A stretch of 64,000 nucleotides of DNA from an uncultured Oscillospiraceae bacterium (lineage in GTDB: Bacteria; Bacillota; Clostridia; Oscillospirales; Oscillospiraceae): positions 24,809 through 88,808 of the forward strand of contig CAJOEH010000003.1 in assembly GCA_905233385.1 (NCBI GenBank), written 5' to 3'. Below the pieces are notes generated by a model, which was given only the letters and a program-made list of their open reading frames with translations, had not been told where the DNA came from and did not search any database. This document shows, piece after piece, positions 8,759-19,646 of this stretch. The position numbers and the translations under genes were made by a program. Numbering within the stretch: the stretch's first letter is position 1; the number at the start of each line of letters is the position of its first letter.

Positions 8759-9499
8759 TCACTCCTTGTAAGCCGCGAAATAGATGCGATGCTCCCCTGC
8801 CGCGGGCGCGTCCATCCGGCAGTCGCCGTACTGCTCCACGCGCGTGAATCCCGTCTCTGTAAGCCACGCGGCGAGTTCCCGCGGTTCGTAGGCGTATTCG
8901 CAGTGCTGTTCAAAGCTGCGCTTCCAGTTCTCCCCTTCCTTGCGGAACAGGTCGATGCCGTAATAACAGCGGTTTTCGGTCTCGTCGAATTCCGCGCGCC
9001 AGACGCAGTAGCTCTCCTCGTTCTCGTCGAGGAAGATCTGCCCGTCCAGACCGCGGAGTTTTTCGGGCGTATTGATATCGAACAGGAAAACCCCGCCGGG
9101 CTTGAGTGCTTTGAAAACGCGCTCGAAGGTCTTCCGGCAATCTTCCGGCTTGTCCAGATAGTTTATACTGTCCAGCAGACAGAAGACCGCGTCGACCGGC
9201 TCCGGCAGACGCAGACGCTGCATCGGCTGGCAGATGAAAAACGGCGGGTTTTCCAGCTCGCCCGCCTTCTGCGCGGCGACCGTCAGCATCTCCTCGGAGA
9301 CGTCCGACGCGGTCACGCGATACCCGCGTTTTGCCAGCAGCAAAGACATGGAGCCGGTACCGCAGGCAAGATCGAGCGCCGTTTCCGGCCGTTTACCCGC
9401 CTTGCGCAGTATCGCCTCCAAAAAGTCCAGTATGGTTTCGTAAGGGACGTCTCTTGTCAGGCCGTCGTAGGAGGCGGCAAGCGACTCATACGCCGTCAT
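8759..9499 (-). CDS. Class I SAM-dependent methyltransferase
   Basis: 246 aa; ALDLACGTGSMSLLLAKRGYRVTASDVSEEML, FKALKPGGVFLFDINT. Confidence 0.88.
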   Translation of the reverse strand: MTAYESLAASYDGLTRDVPYETILDFLEAILRKAGKRPETALDLACGTGSMSLLLAKRGYRVTASDVSEEMLTVAAQKAGELENPPFFICQPMQRLRLPEPVDAVFCLLDSINYLDKPEDCRKTFERVFKALKPGGVFLFDINTPEKLRGLDGQIFLDENEESYCVWRAEFDETENRCYYGIDLFRKEGENWKRSFEQHCEYAYEPRELAAWLTETGFTRVEQYGDCRMDAPAAGEHRIYFAAYKE

Positions 9500-9791
9500 T
9501 TTGTTCTTTCAGGCGGTTGAAGACGACCTCGTACATCCCCTCGCCGTTGAGCAGGCTGCGGTTGACGCGGCTGACCGTCGCGGAGCTGACGTTCGTCCGG
9601 CTGAGGATGTCGTTATAGATCATGCCTTCAAAGCGCATCTTCGCGACCTCATAGCGCTGTTCGATGGCGCTGAGCTCGGACTGCGTGCAAAGGTCGATGA
9701 AAAACTTATGCAGCTCGTCCGGCGTGCGAAGCGTCAGAATGGCGCGGTAGAGCTCGCTGTTCGGGTCGGTGCGCTTGTTCTGGTTGTTCAT
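9486..9791 (-). CDS. TrpR-like YerC/YecD family protein
   Basis: 101 aa; LRTPDELHKFFIDLCTQSELSAIEQRYEVAKM...VSSATVSRVNRSLL. Confidence 0.88.
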   Translation of the reverse strand: MNNQNKRTDPNSELYRAILTLRTPDELHKFFIDLCTQSELSAIEQRYEVAKMRFEGMIYNDILSRTNVSSATVSRVNRSLLNGEGMYEVVFNRLKEQNDGV

Positions 9792-9870
9792 AGGATCCCC
9801 TCCGAAATTTGTTCAAGGAGATTATAACACTTTCTTTCGTGAAAGTAAAGCGCAAGAAACGTAAAAATAC

Positions 9871-9902
9871 AAAAAAAACCGGCCGTCGTAGGAGACGGCC
9901 GG
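9871..9902 (-). terminator. Intrinsic terminator of ftsZ
   Basis: Minus strand CCGGCCGTC-tcctac-GACGGCCGG followed by T8. Confidence 0.85.
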
Positions 9903-9915
9903 ATCGGATGGCGAA

Positions 9916-11004
<1,089 letters not shown>

Positions 11005-11068
11005 TATTAATCTCCTCCTATGTATACTGATTATGGTAAAGACAATTCTTTCAGATTTATACCCTTAT

Positions 11069-11097
11069 ATTCTACAGTCAAATTGCGTTCAGGTCAA
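11069..11097 (-). promoter_or_regulatory. Sigma-A-like promoter of ftsZ
   Basis: Minus strand TTGACC-17 nt-TAGAAT. Confidence 0.7.
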
Positions 11098-11142
11098 TAG
11101 ATTTTCTCATTTTTAGGAAAATTATTTACAAAATTTGCGGAT

Positions 11143-12216
11143 TTAATCCTCATTCGGCATAATGATCGCCTGCTGACCGCCGGTGAACGTGAGATCGATG
11201 ATCCCCGTCGTGTATTCTTTCTGCTCCTGCACGGCGACTTTGAGGTACTCCAATTTGTACGCAAGGTCATCCGTCGTGCCGAGCATCACCTCGAAGCGGT
11301 CTTCGTACCAGACCGTCAGATTGTACGGCGACGGCACGCTGACGACGGTGATGTCCTTCTCCAGGCGGGACGCTTTGATCTCGCGCAGCAGCAGCGTCAG
11401 CGCGTCGAACTGCTCCTGCGGGCTGATCGCGCTGTCCGCGCTTTCGGCGACGTGGATCTCCTCGCCGATCACAGCCGGCTGGATGACCAGGTCCTCGACG
11501 AACACATGCGACTTCGCTTCATGCTCGTCGACCTGCTCGGTCGCCTTGCCAGCGGCGGTGATCAGATAGTAGTGCCCTCCGGCGTCCGCGACCGCGAAGG
11601 TCGTTTCGTCCTCCGTCACCGTGATCACCACGGAGTCCGGCAGCGTTCTCGTCACGCGCACGTTCTTGACGTACGGGAGCTGCGCCATCACATTTCCCGC
11701 GATCTCACCGCGCGAGAGGGTCAGCAGGTTGTCGCCGCTCGCGATCCCGGCCGCCTGCACGACTTCCTCGGCGGTGTAATAGCTGTTGCCCTGCACTTCG
11801 ACGTTGCGGACGCGGAAGAAGATGATCATGCTGAGGACCAGCGCGACGATTATGCCGCCCATGATGATGATCCGCTTCCATGCTTCCGGGCTGATGCGAT
11901 GCCGAACGCGGTGCTTCGCCTGCCGCTTCTGCTTGTTGCGCATCCCGTTGAGGCGGCTGCGTTCCTTGCGCTCCTCGCGTCTGCGCTGCGCCTCCTCGGC
12001 GGCGCGGGAGGATCGTTCTTCCCTTCTGCGCCGCGCTTCTCTGGCGGCCTTGGCCTTCTGCCGCCGTTTCAGCTCCTGCGCCTGCTGCGCCTGCTGCGCT
12101 TCCTCGGCGGCGCGCTGTCTGCGCCGCTGGTTCGCCATGCGGGCGGCGGGAGAATTGCGTTTCTTCTTTCCGTTTGCCGCAGGCCGATTCTGTTTTCTTC
12201 TGTTCTCTTGTTCCAT
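11143..12216 (-). CDS. ftsQ: Cell division protein FtsQ/DivIB
   Basis: Arg/Lys/Glu-rich cytoplasmic N-terminus, one TM, POTRA (RNVEVQGNSYYTAEEVVQAAGIASGDNLL). Confidence 0.85.
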   Translation of the reverse strand: MEQENRRKQNRPAANGKKKRNSPAARMANQRRRQRAAEEAQQAQQAQELKRRQKAKAAREARRRREERSSRAAEEAQRRREERKERSRLNGMRNKQKRQAKHRVRHRISPEAWKRIIIMGGIIVALVLSMIIFFRVRNVEVQGNSYYTAEEVVQAAGIASGDNLLTLSRGEIAGNVMAQLPYVKNVRVTRTLPDSVVITVTEDETTFAVADAGGHYYLITAAGKATEQVDEHEAKSHVFVEDLVIQPAVIGEEIHVAESADSAISPQEQFDALTLLLREIKASRLEKDITVVSVPSPYNLTVWYEDRFEVMLGTTDDLAYKLEYLKVAVQEQKEYTTGIIDLTFTGGQQAIIMPNED

Positions 12217-12229
12217 AGGCTCTTTTTCC

Positions 12230-13477
12230 TTACGTACTTTCGATCTGCGCCCCGCAGGCGCGCAGCGATCGGACGAACGAGGCGTACCCTCGTTCCATAT
12301 GTTCCGTCTTCGTGATCCGGCTCTCCCCTTCCGCGCGCAGTGCGGCGATCACCATCGCCGCGCCGCCTCGCAGGTCGGTCGCCTCGACTTCCGCGCCGTG
12401 CAGGCCTCTCACGCCCGTCACCACGGCGTGGCGTTCGGTCGCGGTGATCCTCGCCCCCATTGCCCGGAGGGCGGGCACGTGCCGCATTCGGTCGGAAAAG
12501 ATCGTTTCTTCAAAAACGCTGACGCCCTCTGCGGTCGCCATCGCAGCCATGACCGGCGCCTGCGCATCCGTCGGGAAGCCGTCGTAGGGCGCGGTGATGA
12601 TCGGGCTGACGGCGGTGAGGCGGTCGCAGCGGACGATGATCTCGCCCGGTCGCCGCGCGATCTCGCAGCCGCCGCGCTCCAGCGTTTCCGTGACCGCCCG
12701 CAGGTGCGCAGGTTCCGCGCCCTGCAGGACGAGCCTGCCGCGCGTCGCCGCCGCCGCGGCAAGATAGGTCGCCGCCTCCATGCGGTCCGGCATGACGGTG
12801 TATTTTGTCCCGTGCAGCGGTTTCCCGCCGTCGACGCGCAGGACGGAAGTCCCCGCGCCGTCGATCTTCGCGCCGCAGGCGCACAGAAAACCGATCAGGT
12901 CGCCGATCTCCGGCTCACGCGCCGCGTTGCAGATCGTGGTCTCGCCCTCGCAGGCAAGCGCCGCAAGGAGCAGGTTTTCCGTCGCTCCCACGCTGGGAAA
13001 CGGCAGCGCGACCGTGCAGCCGCGCAGGCGGTCGCCTTTGCAGCGCAGGGTCTCCCCGTCATATTCGCAGTCCGCGCCCATCAGGCGCAGGCCGAGGATA
13101 TGGAGGTCGATCGGGCGCTGTCCGAGGACGCAGCCGCCGGGAGCGGACAGGCGCGCGGTTCCGAAGCGGGCAAGCAGCGCGCCTAAAAAGATGATCGCCG
13201 CCCGCATTTTTCGCATGAGTTCTTCCGGGATCTCCCGCTCTTCCGCCGCGCCGGTGTCGACGAACGCCCGCGCGCCTTCGCGCCGCGCCGTACAGCCGAG
13301 CGACCGCAAGATCTCGAACGCCGTTTCGACGTCGGAGATCTCCGGACAGTTATCGATCGTATACTGGCCGCCGCAGACCAGAGTCGCGGCGAGGATCGGC
13401 AGCACGCTGTTCTTCGCGCCGTGGATCGCCACCGCGCCCTCCAGCGGTCTGCCGCCGATGATCCGATACGCCCCCAT
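12230..13477 (-). CDS. murA: UDP-N-acetylglucosamine 1-carboxyvinyltransferase
   Basis: MGAYRIIGGRPLEGAVAIHGAKNSVLPILAA; ...RMRHVPALRAMGA. Alternative start 13483. Confidence 0.95.
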   Translation of the reverse strand: MGAYRIIGGRPLEGAVAIHGAKNSVLPILAATLVCGGQYTIDNCPEISDVETAFEILRSLGCTARREGARAFVDTGAAEEREIPEELMRKMRAAIIFLGALLARFGTARLSAPGGCVLGQRPIDLHILGLRLMGADCEYDGETLRCKGDRLRGCTVALPFPSVGATENLLLAALACEGETTICNAAREPEIGDLIGFLCACGAKIDGAGTSVLRVDGGKPLHGTKYTVMPDRMEAATYLAAAAATRGRLVLQGAEPAHLRAVTETLERGGCEIARRPGEIIVRCDRLTAVSPIITAPYDGFPTDAQAPVMAAMATAEGVSVFEETIFSDRMRHVPALRAMGARITATERHAVVTGVRGLHGAEVEATDLRGGAAMVIAALRAEGESRITKTEHMERGYASFVRSLRACGAQIEST

Positions 13478-13527
13478 AGGCAAACCTCCGTAACGGAAAT
13501 TTGCCCCATTCTATGCAGGGCGGACGG

Positions 13528-14652
13528 TTATCGTGTTTTTGCCAGGTCGACGATGATCTGATAGATGCGCTCCGCCGAGTCGATCACCGCGACGTCGCGC
13601 AGCGCGCTGCGCATCTTTTGGCAGCGTTCCTTGTCTTCCAGGAGTTCTTTCGCGGCGCGGTAGAGCACCTCGCCGTCGCAGTCGCTCTCGCGGATGACGA
13701 CCGCCGCGCCGTGCTGTTCCAGAATGCGCGCATTCTTCTCCTGATGGTTGTTCGTCACGTTCGGCGACGGAACGATGATGCACGGCGTTCCCGCCGCGGC
13801 GATCTCGTTGAGGGTCGACGCGCCCGCGCGGCTGATGAAGAGATCGGCAGCCGCCATGACCGTCGGCATATTATAGATGTATTCCTGCATCTGCACCAGC
13901 GGGTGCGCGGCGAGGTCTACACCGAGGTTTTTCACGTAATCCGGCATCCAGCGCCAGCCGAAGGAGCCGGTCGCGTGGATGTGGCGGTATTTGTTTTCCG
14001 CGCATTCCAGCTTCATGAACTGCGCGATCTTTTTGTTCATTTCTCTAGCGCCGAGGCTGCCCCACGCCGACACGATGAGGGGCTTGTCGTCCAGGCCCAG
14101 CGCTTTGCGCGCGTCTTCCCGTTTTGTGAAGACGAATTCCTCGCGCACCGGCATCCCGACGGGAATGACGCGGTCCGCGTTCTTATACTCCGATCTGCTT
14201 TCGGCAAAGCTGACTAAGATTTTGTCCACCTTATCGCAGACCAGCTTCGTCGCGAGTCCCGGCACGGCGTTCGCCTCGTGCAGGGCGGTGGGGATCCCGT
14301 TTTTCACGCCCTGCCGCAGCATCGGGTAGCTCGCGTAGCCGCCCGTGCCGAGGATGACGTCCGGCTGAAAGTCCTTGATGATCCGGTCCGCCCGGCGCAG
14401 CGCCCTGCGGAGGATGACGACCGCTTTCGCGTTGTGCCACAGCGCCGTCGGCTTCAGGCTGCGCAGATAATTGGAAATGCGGACGGTCTCGATCCGGAAG
14501 CCCTCGCGCGGAACCAGTTCCGTCTCCATGCCGTCGTCCGCGCCGACAAACAGAATGTCGCAGTCCGGCTTGCGTTCTTTCAGGATCTTGGCGACCGCGA
14601 TTGCCGGATTGATATGTCCTCCGGTGCCGCCGCAGGTGAAAACGACCTTCAT
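13528..14652 (-). CDS. murG: MurG N-acetylglucosaminyltransferase
   Basis: VVFTCGGTGGHINPAIAVAKIL; ADLFISRAGASTLNEIAAAGTPCIIVPSPNVTNNHQ. Confidence 0.97.
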   Translation of the reverse strand: MKVVFTCGGTGGHINPAIAVAKILKERKPDCDILFVGADDGMETELVPREGFRIETVRISNYLRSLKPTALWHNAKAVVILRRALRRADRIIKDFQPDVILGTGGYASYPMLRQGVKNGIPTALHEANAVPGLATKLVCDKVDKILVSFAESRSEYKNADRVIPVGMPVREEFVFTKREDARKALGLDDKPLIVSAWGSLGAREMNKKIAQFMKLECAENKYRHIHATGSFGWRWMPDYVKNLGVDLAAHPLVQMQEYIYNMPTVMAAADLFISRAGASTLNEIAAAGTPCIIVPSPNVTNNHQEKNARILEQHGAAVVIRESDCDGEVLYRAAKELLEDKERCQKMRSALRDVAVIDSAERIYQIIVDLAKTR

Positions 14653-14664
14653 GGATAGCCTCCT

Positions 14665-15813
14665 TTACTTCGGACTTTGGGAAATGCTGCGGGAGATGTT
14701 GAGCACGACGCCGCATTCGGCCAGCTGCATGATGAGCGCCGTGCCTCCCGAGGAGAAAAACGGAAGGGAGATACCCGTCGCGGGCAGCAGATTGGTCACG
14801 ACCGCCGCGTTCAGCAAGACCTGAATGGCGAGCAGGGTCGTCAGCCCCGCCGCCAGCAGCATGGAGAAGCGGTCTCTCGCGTGGATCGCGATCCAGTAGC
14901 CGCGGATGATCAGCAGGGCGAAAAGGAGCAGAATCGCGATCGCGCCGATGAAGCCGAGCTCCTCGCAGACGATGGAAAAGATATAGTCGTTGTGCTCCTC
15001 CGGCAGGTACAGGTATTTCTGACGGCTTCTGCCAAAGCCGAGGCCGAGCAGACCGCCCGAGCCGATGGCGTATTCGGATTGCAGGATCTGCAGACCCGTA
15101 TCCAAAGGATCCGCCTCCGGGTCCCGCCATGCGGAGATGCGGTCGCCGGTATAGCCGCCGCTCAGGAGCAGGAACAGCAGCGCCGCCGCGCCGAGGGCGG
15201 CAACGATGCCGAGGTATTTCAGGTTGACGCCGCCGATCGCCATCATGCAGAAGCACAGTGCGGCGATGATGATGGTGGCGGAAAAGTGCGGCTCCAGGAT
15301 CAGCAGGACAGCGATGACGAGCATTGCCGCCGCGCAGAGCAGGAAAATGCGGAAGGAGCGCACCTCCTTCCGGAAGCGCGTCATCACGACGGAGAGCGAA
15401 AGGATGAGAGAAAACTTCGCAACCTCCGACGGCTGAAACTGCGTGAAGCCGAGGCTGATCCAGCGCGTCGCGCCGTTGACGTTCGTGCCGACCAGCAGAA
15501 CCGCCGCCAGCAGGAGCACCGTCGCGCCGTAGATCGCCTTGGAGAGTTTTCGGTACCAGTCATACGGCACGCGGCTGACCGCGAACAGCACCGCGATCCC
15601 CGCCGCCGCGAAGACGAGCTGCGCGGTGAAATAGCTGGCGGAATTGCCTGTGACGTAGTAGGCCCGCGCGTAACTGGCGGAAAACAGCATAATGAGACCG
15701 ATTGCGACAAGAAGCAGCGTCAGGAGCAAATACGGCAGGTCGATCACGCCGAGGTCGTCGACGAGCGCGCGGCTTGCGAGTTCTTCCGTATTTGACTTCC
15801 CTCTTCGGGTCAA
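14665..15813 (-). CDS. ftsW: FtsW/SpoVE-type lipid II polymerase
   Basis: SEDS family: NGATRWISLGFTQFQPSEVAKFSLIL, EEHNDYIFSIVCEELGFIGA, LPATGISLPFFSSGGTALI. Confidence 0.95.
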   Translation of the reverse strand: MTRRGKSNTEELASRALVDDLGVIDLPYLLLTLLLVAIGLIMLFSASYARAYYVTGNSASYFTAQLVFAAAGIAVLFAVSRVPYDWYRKLSKAIYGATVLLLAAVLLVGTNVNGATRWISLGFTQFQPSEVAKFSLILSLSVVMTRFRKEVRSFRIFLLCAAAMLVIAVLLILEPHFSATIIIAALCFCMMAIGGVNLKYLGIVAALGAAALLFLLLSGGYTGDRISAWRDPEADPLDTGLQILQSEYAIGSGGLLGLGFGRSRQKYLYLPEEHNDYIFSIVCEELGFIGAIAILLLFALLIIRGYWIAIHARDRFSMLLAAGLTTLLAIQVLLNAAVVTNLLPATGISLPFFSSGGTALIMQLAECGVVLNISRSISQSPK

Positions 15814-15841
15814 TGCCGTTCCTCCCTTGCAGAATCAGAAA

Positions 15842-16837
15842 TCAGAACCAGATACGAACGCCGAAGTACGCGACCACGCACATGATCACGGTGACGAGGA
15901 CGAAGACCGTCCAAATCTTGACCTCCGACCAGCCGCACATCTCGAAATGGTGGTGAATCGGCGCCATTTTGAAGACCCGCTTACCGTGGGTCAGCTTGAA
16001 GTAGCTGACCTGGATGATGTCGGACAGGGTCTCGATGATATAGATCAGGCCGACGAGCAGCAGTACCAGCGGCATATCCAGCGCGAACGCCATGCCGACG
16101 ACCGCGCCGCCGAGGAACAGAGAGCCGGTATCGCCCATGAAGACCTTCGCCGGGTGGAAGTTGTAGCAAAGGAAGCCGCCCAGACCGCCGAGCAGAGCCG
16201 CCGGGAAGGTCGCGAGGCCCGCCTTTTTCAGGCCCATGGCGACGATGACGAAGAACGCCATGACCGGCATCGTCACGCCGGACGCCAGTCCGTCGATGCC
16301 GTCGGTCAGATTGACCGCGTTCACGCAGCCGACGATCGCGAAGACCGCAACCGCCAGATAGAGCAGGGTCGGCACGTGCGCGACCGGCTCCTTAACGAAG
16401 GGGATGTAAAGATCGTACTTGAGATTGCCGGTGAAGTGCATCGCGGCGAGGAAGATCGCGGCGGCGAGCACCTGAAGCAGGAGCTTCTGCGTCCCGGTCA
16501 GGCCGAGATTGCGCTTTTTCTTCACCTTGATGAAATCATCGTAGAAGCCGATCAGGCCGAACATCAGCGCAAGCGCCAGCACGAGCAGATGGCTGTAGTC
16601 GCCGTCGCGCATCGCAAGCCAGCCGGTGAAGACGCAGAGGATCGACGCGGCGATAAACATCAGGCCGCCCATCGTCGGCGTTCCCGCCTTGCTGTTGTGC
16701 CACTTGGGGCCGATCTCTTTGATCGACTGTCCCGCCTTCAGCGCGCGCAGCGCGGGCAGCAGCACCTTGCCGAGCAGCAGCGCGAGCACGAAGCCCGCGA
16801 CGACGGAGATCAGTACCGTCAACAACGTTCTATCCAT
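15842..16837 (-). CDS. mraY: Phospho-N-acetylmuramoyl-pentapeptide-transferase
   Basis: GTPTMGGLMFI, NLTDGIDGLASGV, FMGDTGSLFLGG, APIHHHFEM. Confidence 0.98.
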   Translation of the reverse strand: MDRTLLTVLISVVAGFVLALLLGKVLLPALRALKAGQSIKEIGPKWHNSKAGTPTMGGLMFIAASILCVFTGWLAMRDGDYSHLLVLALALMFGLIGFYDDFIKVKKKRNLGLTGTQKLLLQVLAAAIFLAAMHFTGNLKYDLYIPFVKEPVAHVPTLLYLAVAVFAIVGCVNAVNLTDGIDGLASGVTMPVMAFFVIVAMGLKKAGLATFPAALLGGLGGFLCYNFHPAKVFMGDTGSLFLGGAVVGMAFALDMPLVLLLVGLIYIIETLSDIIQVSYFKLTHGKRVFKMAPIHHHFEMCGWSEVKIWTVFVLVTVIMCVVAYFGVRIWF

Positions 16838-18203
16838 TCTCTTTCCCTCCGATTTCGCTTGTATCGAGGTTTTGGAGCACCCGCTCCATTTTCATGCCGC
16901 GGCTGCCCTTGACCAGGAGGGTGTCTCCCGGCAATAGCGCCGCCTGCAGGGCCGCCGTCAGGGCTTCGCGCGTGTCGAACGTTCGGGCGTATCGGATGCC
17001 CGCGTCCGACGCGCCGCGGACGTATTCCTCGCTGTTTTCGCCGTAGGCGAAGAGGAGATCCGCCGTTGCGGCGGCCTCTTTGCCGACGAGATAATGCGCC
17101 TGCGGCGCAAAGCTTCCGAGCTCGAGCATGCCGCCGAACACCGCGATCTTCCGGCCTTTCGCGCGGGCGAGCACTTTCAGCGCCGCCCGCATGGATTCGG
17201 GTCCCGCGTTGTAGCAGTCTTCGATGATATGCAGGCCGTCGCGGTCGTACGTCTTCTGCCGCATCCCGCTGTGACGGAAGGTCAGAAGTCCTTCGCGGAT
17301 CTGCGCCTCCGTCAGCCCGCAGTACAGGCCGACGGTCACGGCGGCGAGCGCGTCGACGACGTTGTGCTCGCCGACCGTGGGCAGGGTGAGCGCAAGGCGT
17401 TTACCGAAGCCGACCGCGGTGAATTCGGTCTGCTTCTCCCCCGCTGCAATCTCTTCGGCGTAAACCGTGTTCTGTCTGCCGAGGCCGAAGGTCAGCGCGT
17501 GATACTGCGGCGCGACCGCGGAAAGCAGGTCGTTGTCGCCGTTGAAGATCGCGACGCCGCCCGGCCGGAGCCCCTCCATGATTTCCAGTTTCGCTTTGAG
17601 AATCCCCTCGCGGGAGCCGAGGTTTTCAATATGCATCGTGCCGACGTTGGTGATGACGGCGATGTCCGGCTGCGCGATGCGGGTCAGCAGGGAGATCTCT
17701 CCGAAATGGTTCATGCCCATTTCCAGCACCGCCGCCTCGCAGGTTTCATCCATTTCGAGCACGGTCACGGGAAGGCCGATGCCGTTGTTGTAGTTTTTCT
17801 CCGTCCAGTGCGTCTTGAACGCCGTGTCCAGCACGGCGGCGATCATGCCCTTCGTCGTCGTCTTGCCGACGCTGCCGGTGACGCCGACGACTTTGATCTG
17901 CAGCGACTCGCGCCAACAGCGCGCGATCTCCTGCAGGGCTTTGACCGTGTCTTCGGCGTAGATTGCCGGGATCGAAGGATCCAGCGGTTTGCTCGCCAGC
18001 ACGGCCGCCGCGCCCTTTTGCATGGCGGTTCCGGCATAGGCATGGCCGTCCCGGTCGCCGATGATGGCGACGAACAGCTCGCCCGGTTGCAGTTCCCTCG
18101 AATCAAAATTCGCGCCGCTGAACGCAAGATCGGCAAACTGCGGTTCGACCGTTCCGCCGCACCACTGCGCCGCCTGTCTCAGCGTGATTCTTCCGTTTCG
18201 CAT
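16830..18203 (-). CDS. murF: UDP-MurNAc-tripeptide:D-Ala-D-Ala ligase MurF
   Basis: VTGSVGKTTTKGMIAAVL; EDCYNAGPESMRAALKVL; DTLLVKGSRGMKMERVL. Confidence 0.95.
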   Translation of the reverse strand: MRNGRITLRQAAQWCGGTVEPQFADLAFSGANFDSRELQPGELFVAIIGDRDGHAYAGTAMQKGAAAVLASKPLDPSIPAIYAEDTVKALQEIARCWRESLQIKVVGVTGSVGKTTTKGMIAAVLDTAFKTHWTEKNYNNGIGLPVTVLEMDETCEAAVLEMGMNHFGEISLLTRIAQPDIAVITNVGTMHIENLGSREGILKAKLEIMEGLRPGGVAIFNGDNDLLSAVAPQYHALTFGLGRQNTVYAEEIAAGEKQTEFTAVGFGKRLALTLPTVGEHNVVDALAAVTVGLYCGLTEAQIREGLLTFRHSGMRQKTYDRDGLHIIEDCYNAGPESMRAALKVLARAKGRKIAVFGGMLELGSFAPQAHYLVGKEAAATADLLFAYGENSEEYVRGASDAGIRYARTFDTREALTAALQAALLPGDTLLVKGSRGMKMERVLQNLDTSEIGGKENG

Positions 18204-19636
18204 AGTGCGGCGGCTACCTCCTCGCGTTCGTCCAGATGCGTTTTTTCCGTGCCGATGACCTGGTAGGTCTCGTGTCCCTTGCCCGCCAGCACGATCACGT
18301 CGTCCTTTTGCGCAATGCGCATGGCGAGGCGGATCGCCTTGCGGCGGTTTTCCTCAACCAGAACAGGCGTTTCCGTTCCGCTGATGCCGGCGAGAATGTC
18401 GTTGATGATCGCCCTCGGTTCTTCCGTCCGCGGATTGTCGGACGTCACGATCACGAGATCGGCCAGCCGCACGGCGATCTGCCCCATGACGGGCCGCTTC
18501 GTGCGGTCGCGGTCGCCTCCGCAGCCGAACACCGCGATCAGCCTGCCCTTGCAGAAGTCGCGCACGGAGCGGAGGATCTTTTCCATGCCGTCCGGCGTAT
18601 GGGCGTAGTCGATCAGAACGGTATAGTCCTTGCCCGGGGTCGGGACGACCTCGATGCGTCCCTTGACCGGCTTCGCGAGGCTGAGCGCCTCCGCCGCCTC
18701 CGCCAGCGGGATGTCGAGCCGGCGGGCGATACCCAGGGCGATCAGCGCATTGCCGACCGTAAAGCGTCCGGGGATGCCGAGGCGGATGTGCGCCCGCTGC
18801 CTTCCCTCGAACACGTTCATTTCGATATGGTCCGCGCCGAGCTCGATCTCCTCCGCGCGGAGATCGGCGTCGCGTTCCACGCCGACAGTATACACGCTGC
18901 AGGTCGATCCGTCAATCATCGTCTTGCTCGCGGGATCGTTCACGTTGAAGACGCCGCGGTCGCAATGACGGAACAGGATCGCCTTCGCCTTGCCGTATTC
19001 CTCCATCGTTTTGTGGAAGTCCAGATGGTCCTCGGTCAGGTTGGTGAACGCACCGACGCGGAAGTGAATATTCGCCGCGCGGTGAAGGAACAGCGCGTGG
19101 GAGGACACTTCCATGACGACGTGCGTGCAGCCCGCGTCAGCCATTTTCGCTAGCAGGCCCTGCAGATCGAAGCTTTCCGGGGTCGTGCGCTCGGTTTCCA
19201 GGACTTCGTCGCCGATCAGATTGCAGATCGTGCCGATCAGGCCGACCTTCGCGCCGATCGCGTTTTCCAGCAGAGCTTTCAGCAGATAGGTCACGGAGGT
19301 CTTGCCGTTCGTGCCGGTCACGCCGATCACCTGCATCTTTTCCGACGGGTCGCCGTACCAGTTCGCGCCGAGCTTCGAGAGCGCTTCCCGGGAGGAGCGC
19401 ACCCGCACCCACGGCACGGTTTCCGGTGTCTCGCGCTCACACAGCACCACCGCCGCGCCCCTTTGCACGGCGTCTGGGATGTACTTGTGGCCGTCCGTCG
19501 CGTAGCCGGGTACGGCGACGAAAAGGTCGCCCGCGGCCACGTCCCGCGAGGAATAGCGCACGCCGCCGATCTCCAGATCCATCGGCGCGTTGGTCTCCAG
19601 TATCTCTATTCCGTTCAGGAGCTTCTGTAATCTCAT
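18179..19636 (-). CDS. murE: UDP-MurNAc-dipeptide ligase MurE (meso-DAP type suggested by DNPR motif)
   Basis: GVTGTNGKTSVTYLLKALLE; TSDNPRTEEPRAIINDI. Confidence 0.95.
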   Translation of the reverse strand: MRLQKLLNGIEILETNAPMDLEIGGVRYSSRDVAAGDLFVAVPGYATDGHKYIPDAVQRGAAVVLCERETPETVPWVRVRSSREALSKLGANWYGDPSEKMQVIGVTGTNGKTSVTYLLKALLENAIGAKVGLIGTICNLIGDEVLETERTTPESFDLQGLLAKMADAGCTHVVMEVSSHALFLHRAANIHFRVGAFTNLTEDHLDFHKTMEEYGKAKAILFRHCDRGVFNVNDPASKTMIDGSTCSVYTVGVERDADLRAEEIELGADHIEMNVFEGRQRAHIRLGIPGRFTVGNALIALGIARRLDIPLAEAAEALSLAKPVKGRIEVVPTPGKDYTVLIDYAHTPDGMEKILRSVRDFCKGRLIAVFGCGGDRDRTKRPVMGQIAVRLADLVIVTSDNPRTEEPRAIINDILAGISGTETPVLVEENRRKAIRLAMRIAQKDDVIVLAGKGHETYQVIGTEKTHLDEREEVAAALCETEESR

Positions 19637-19646
19637 ATGCTTCTCC

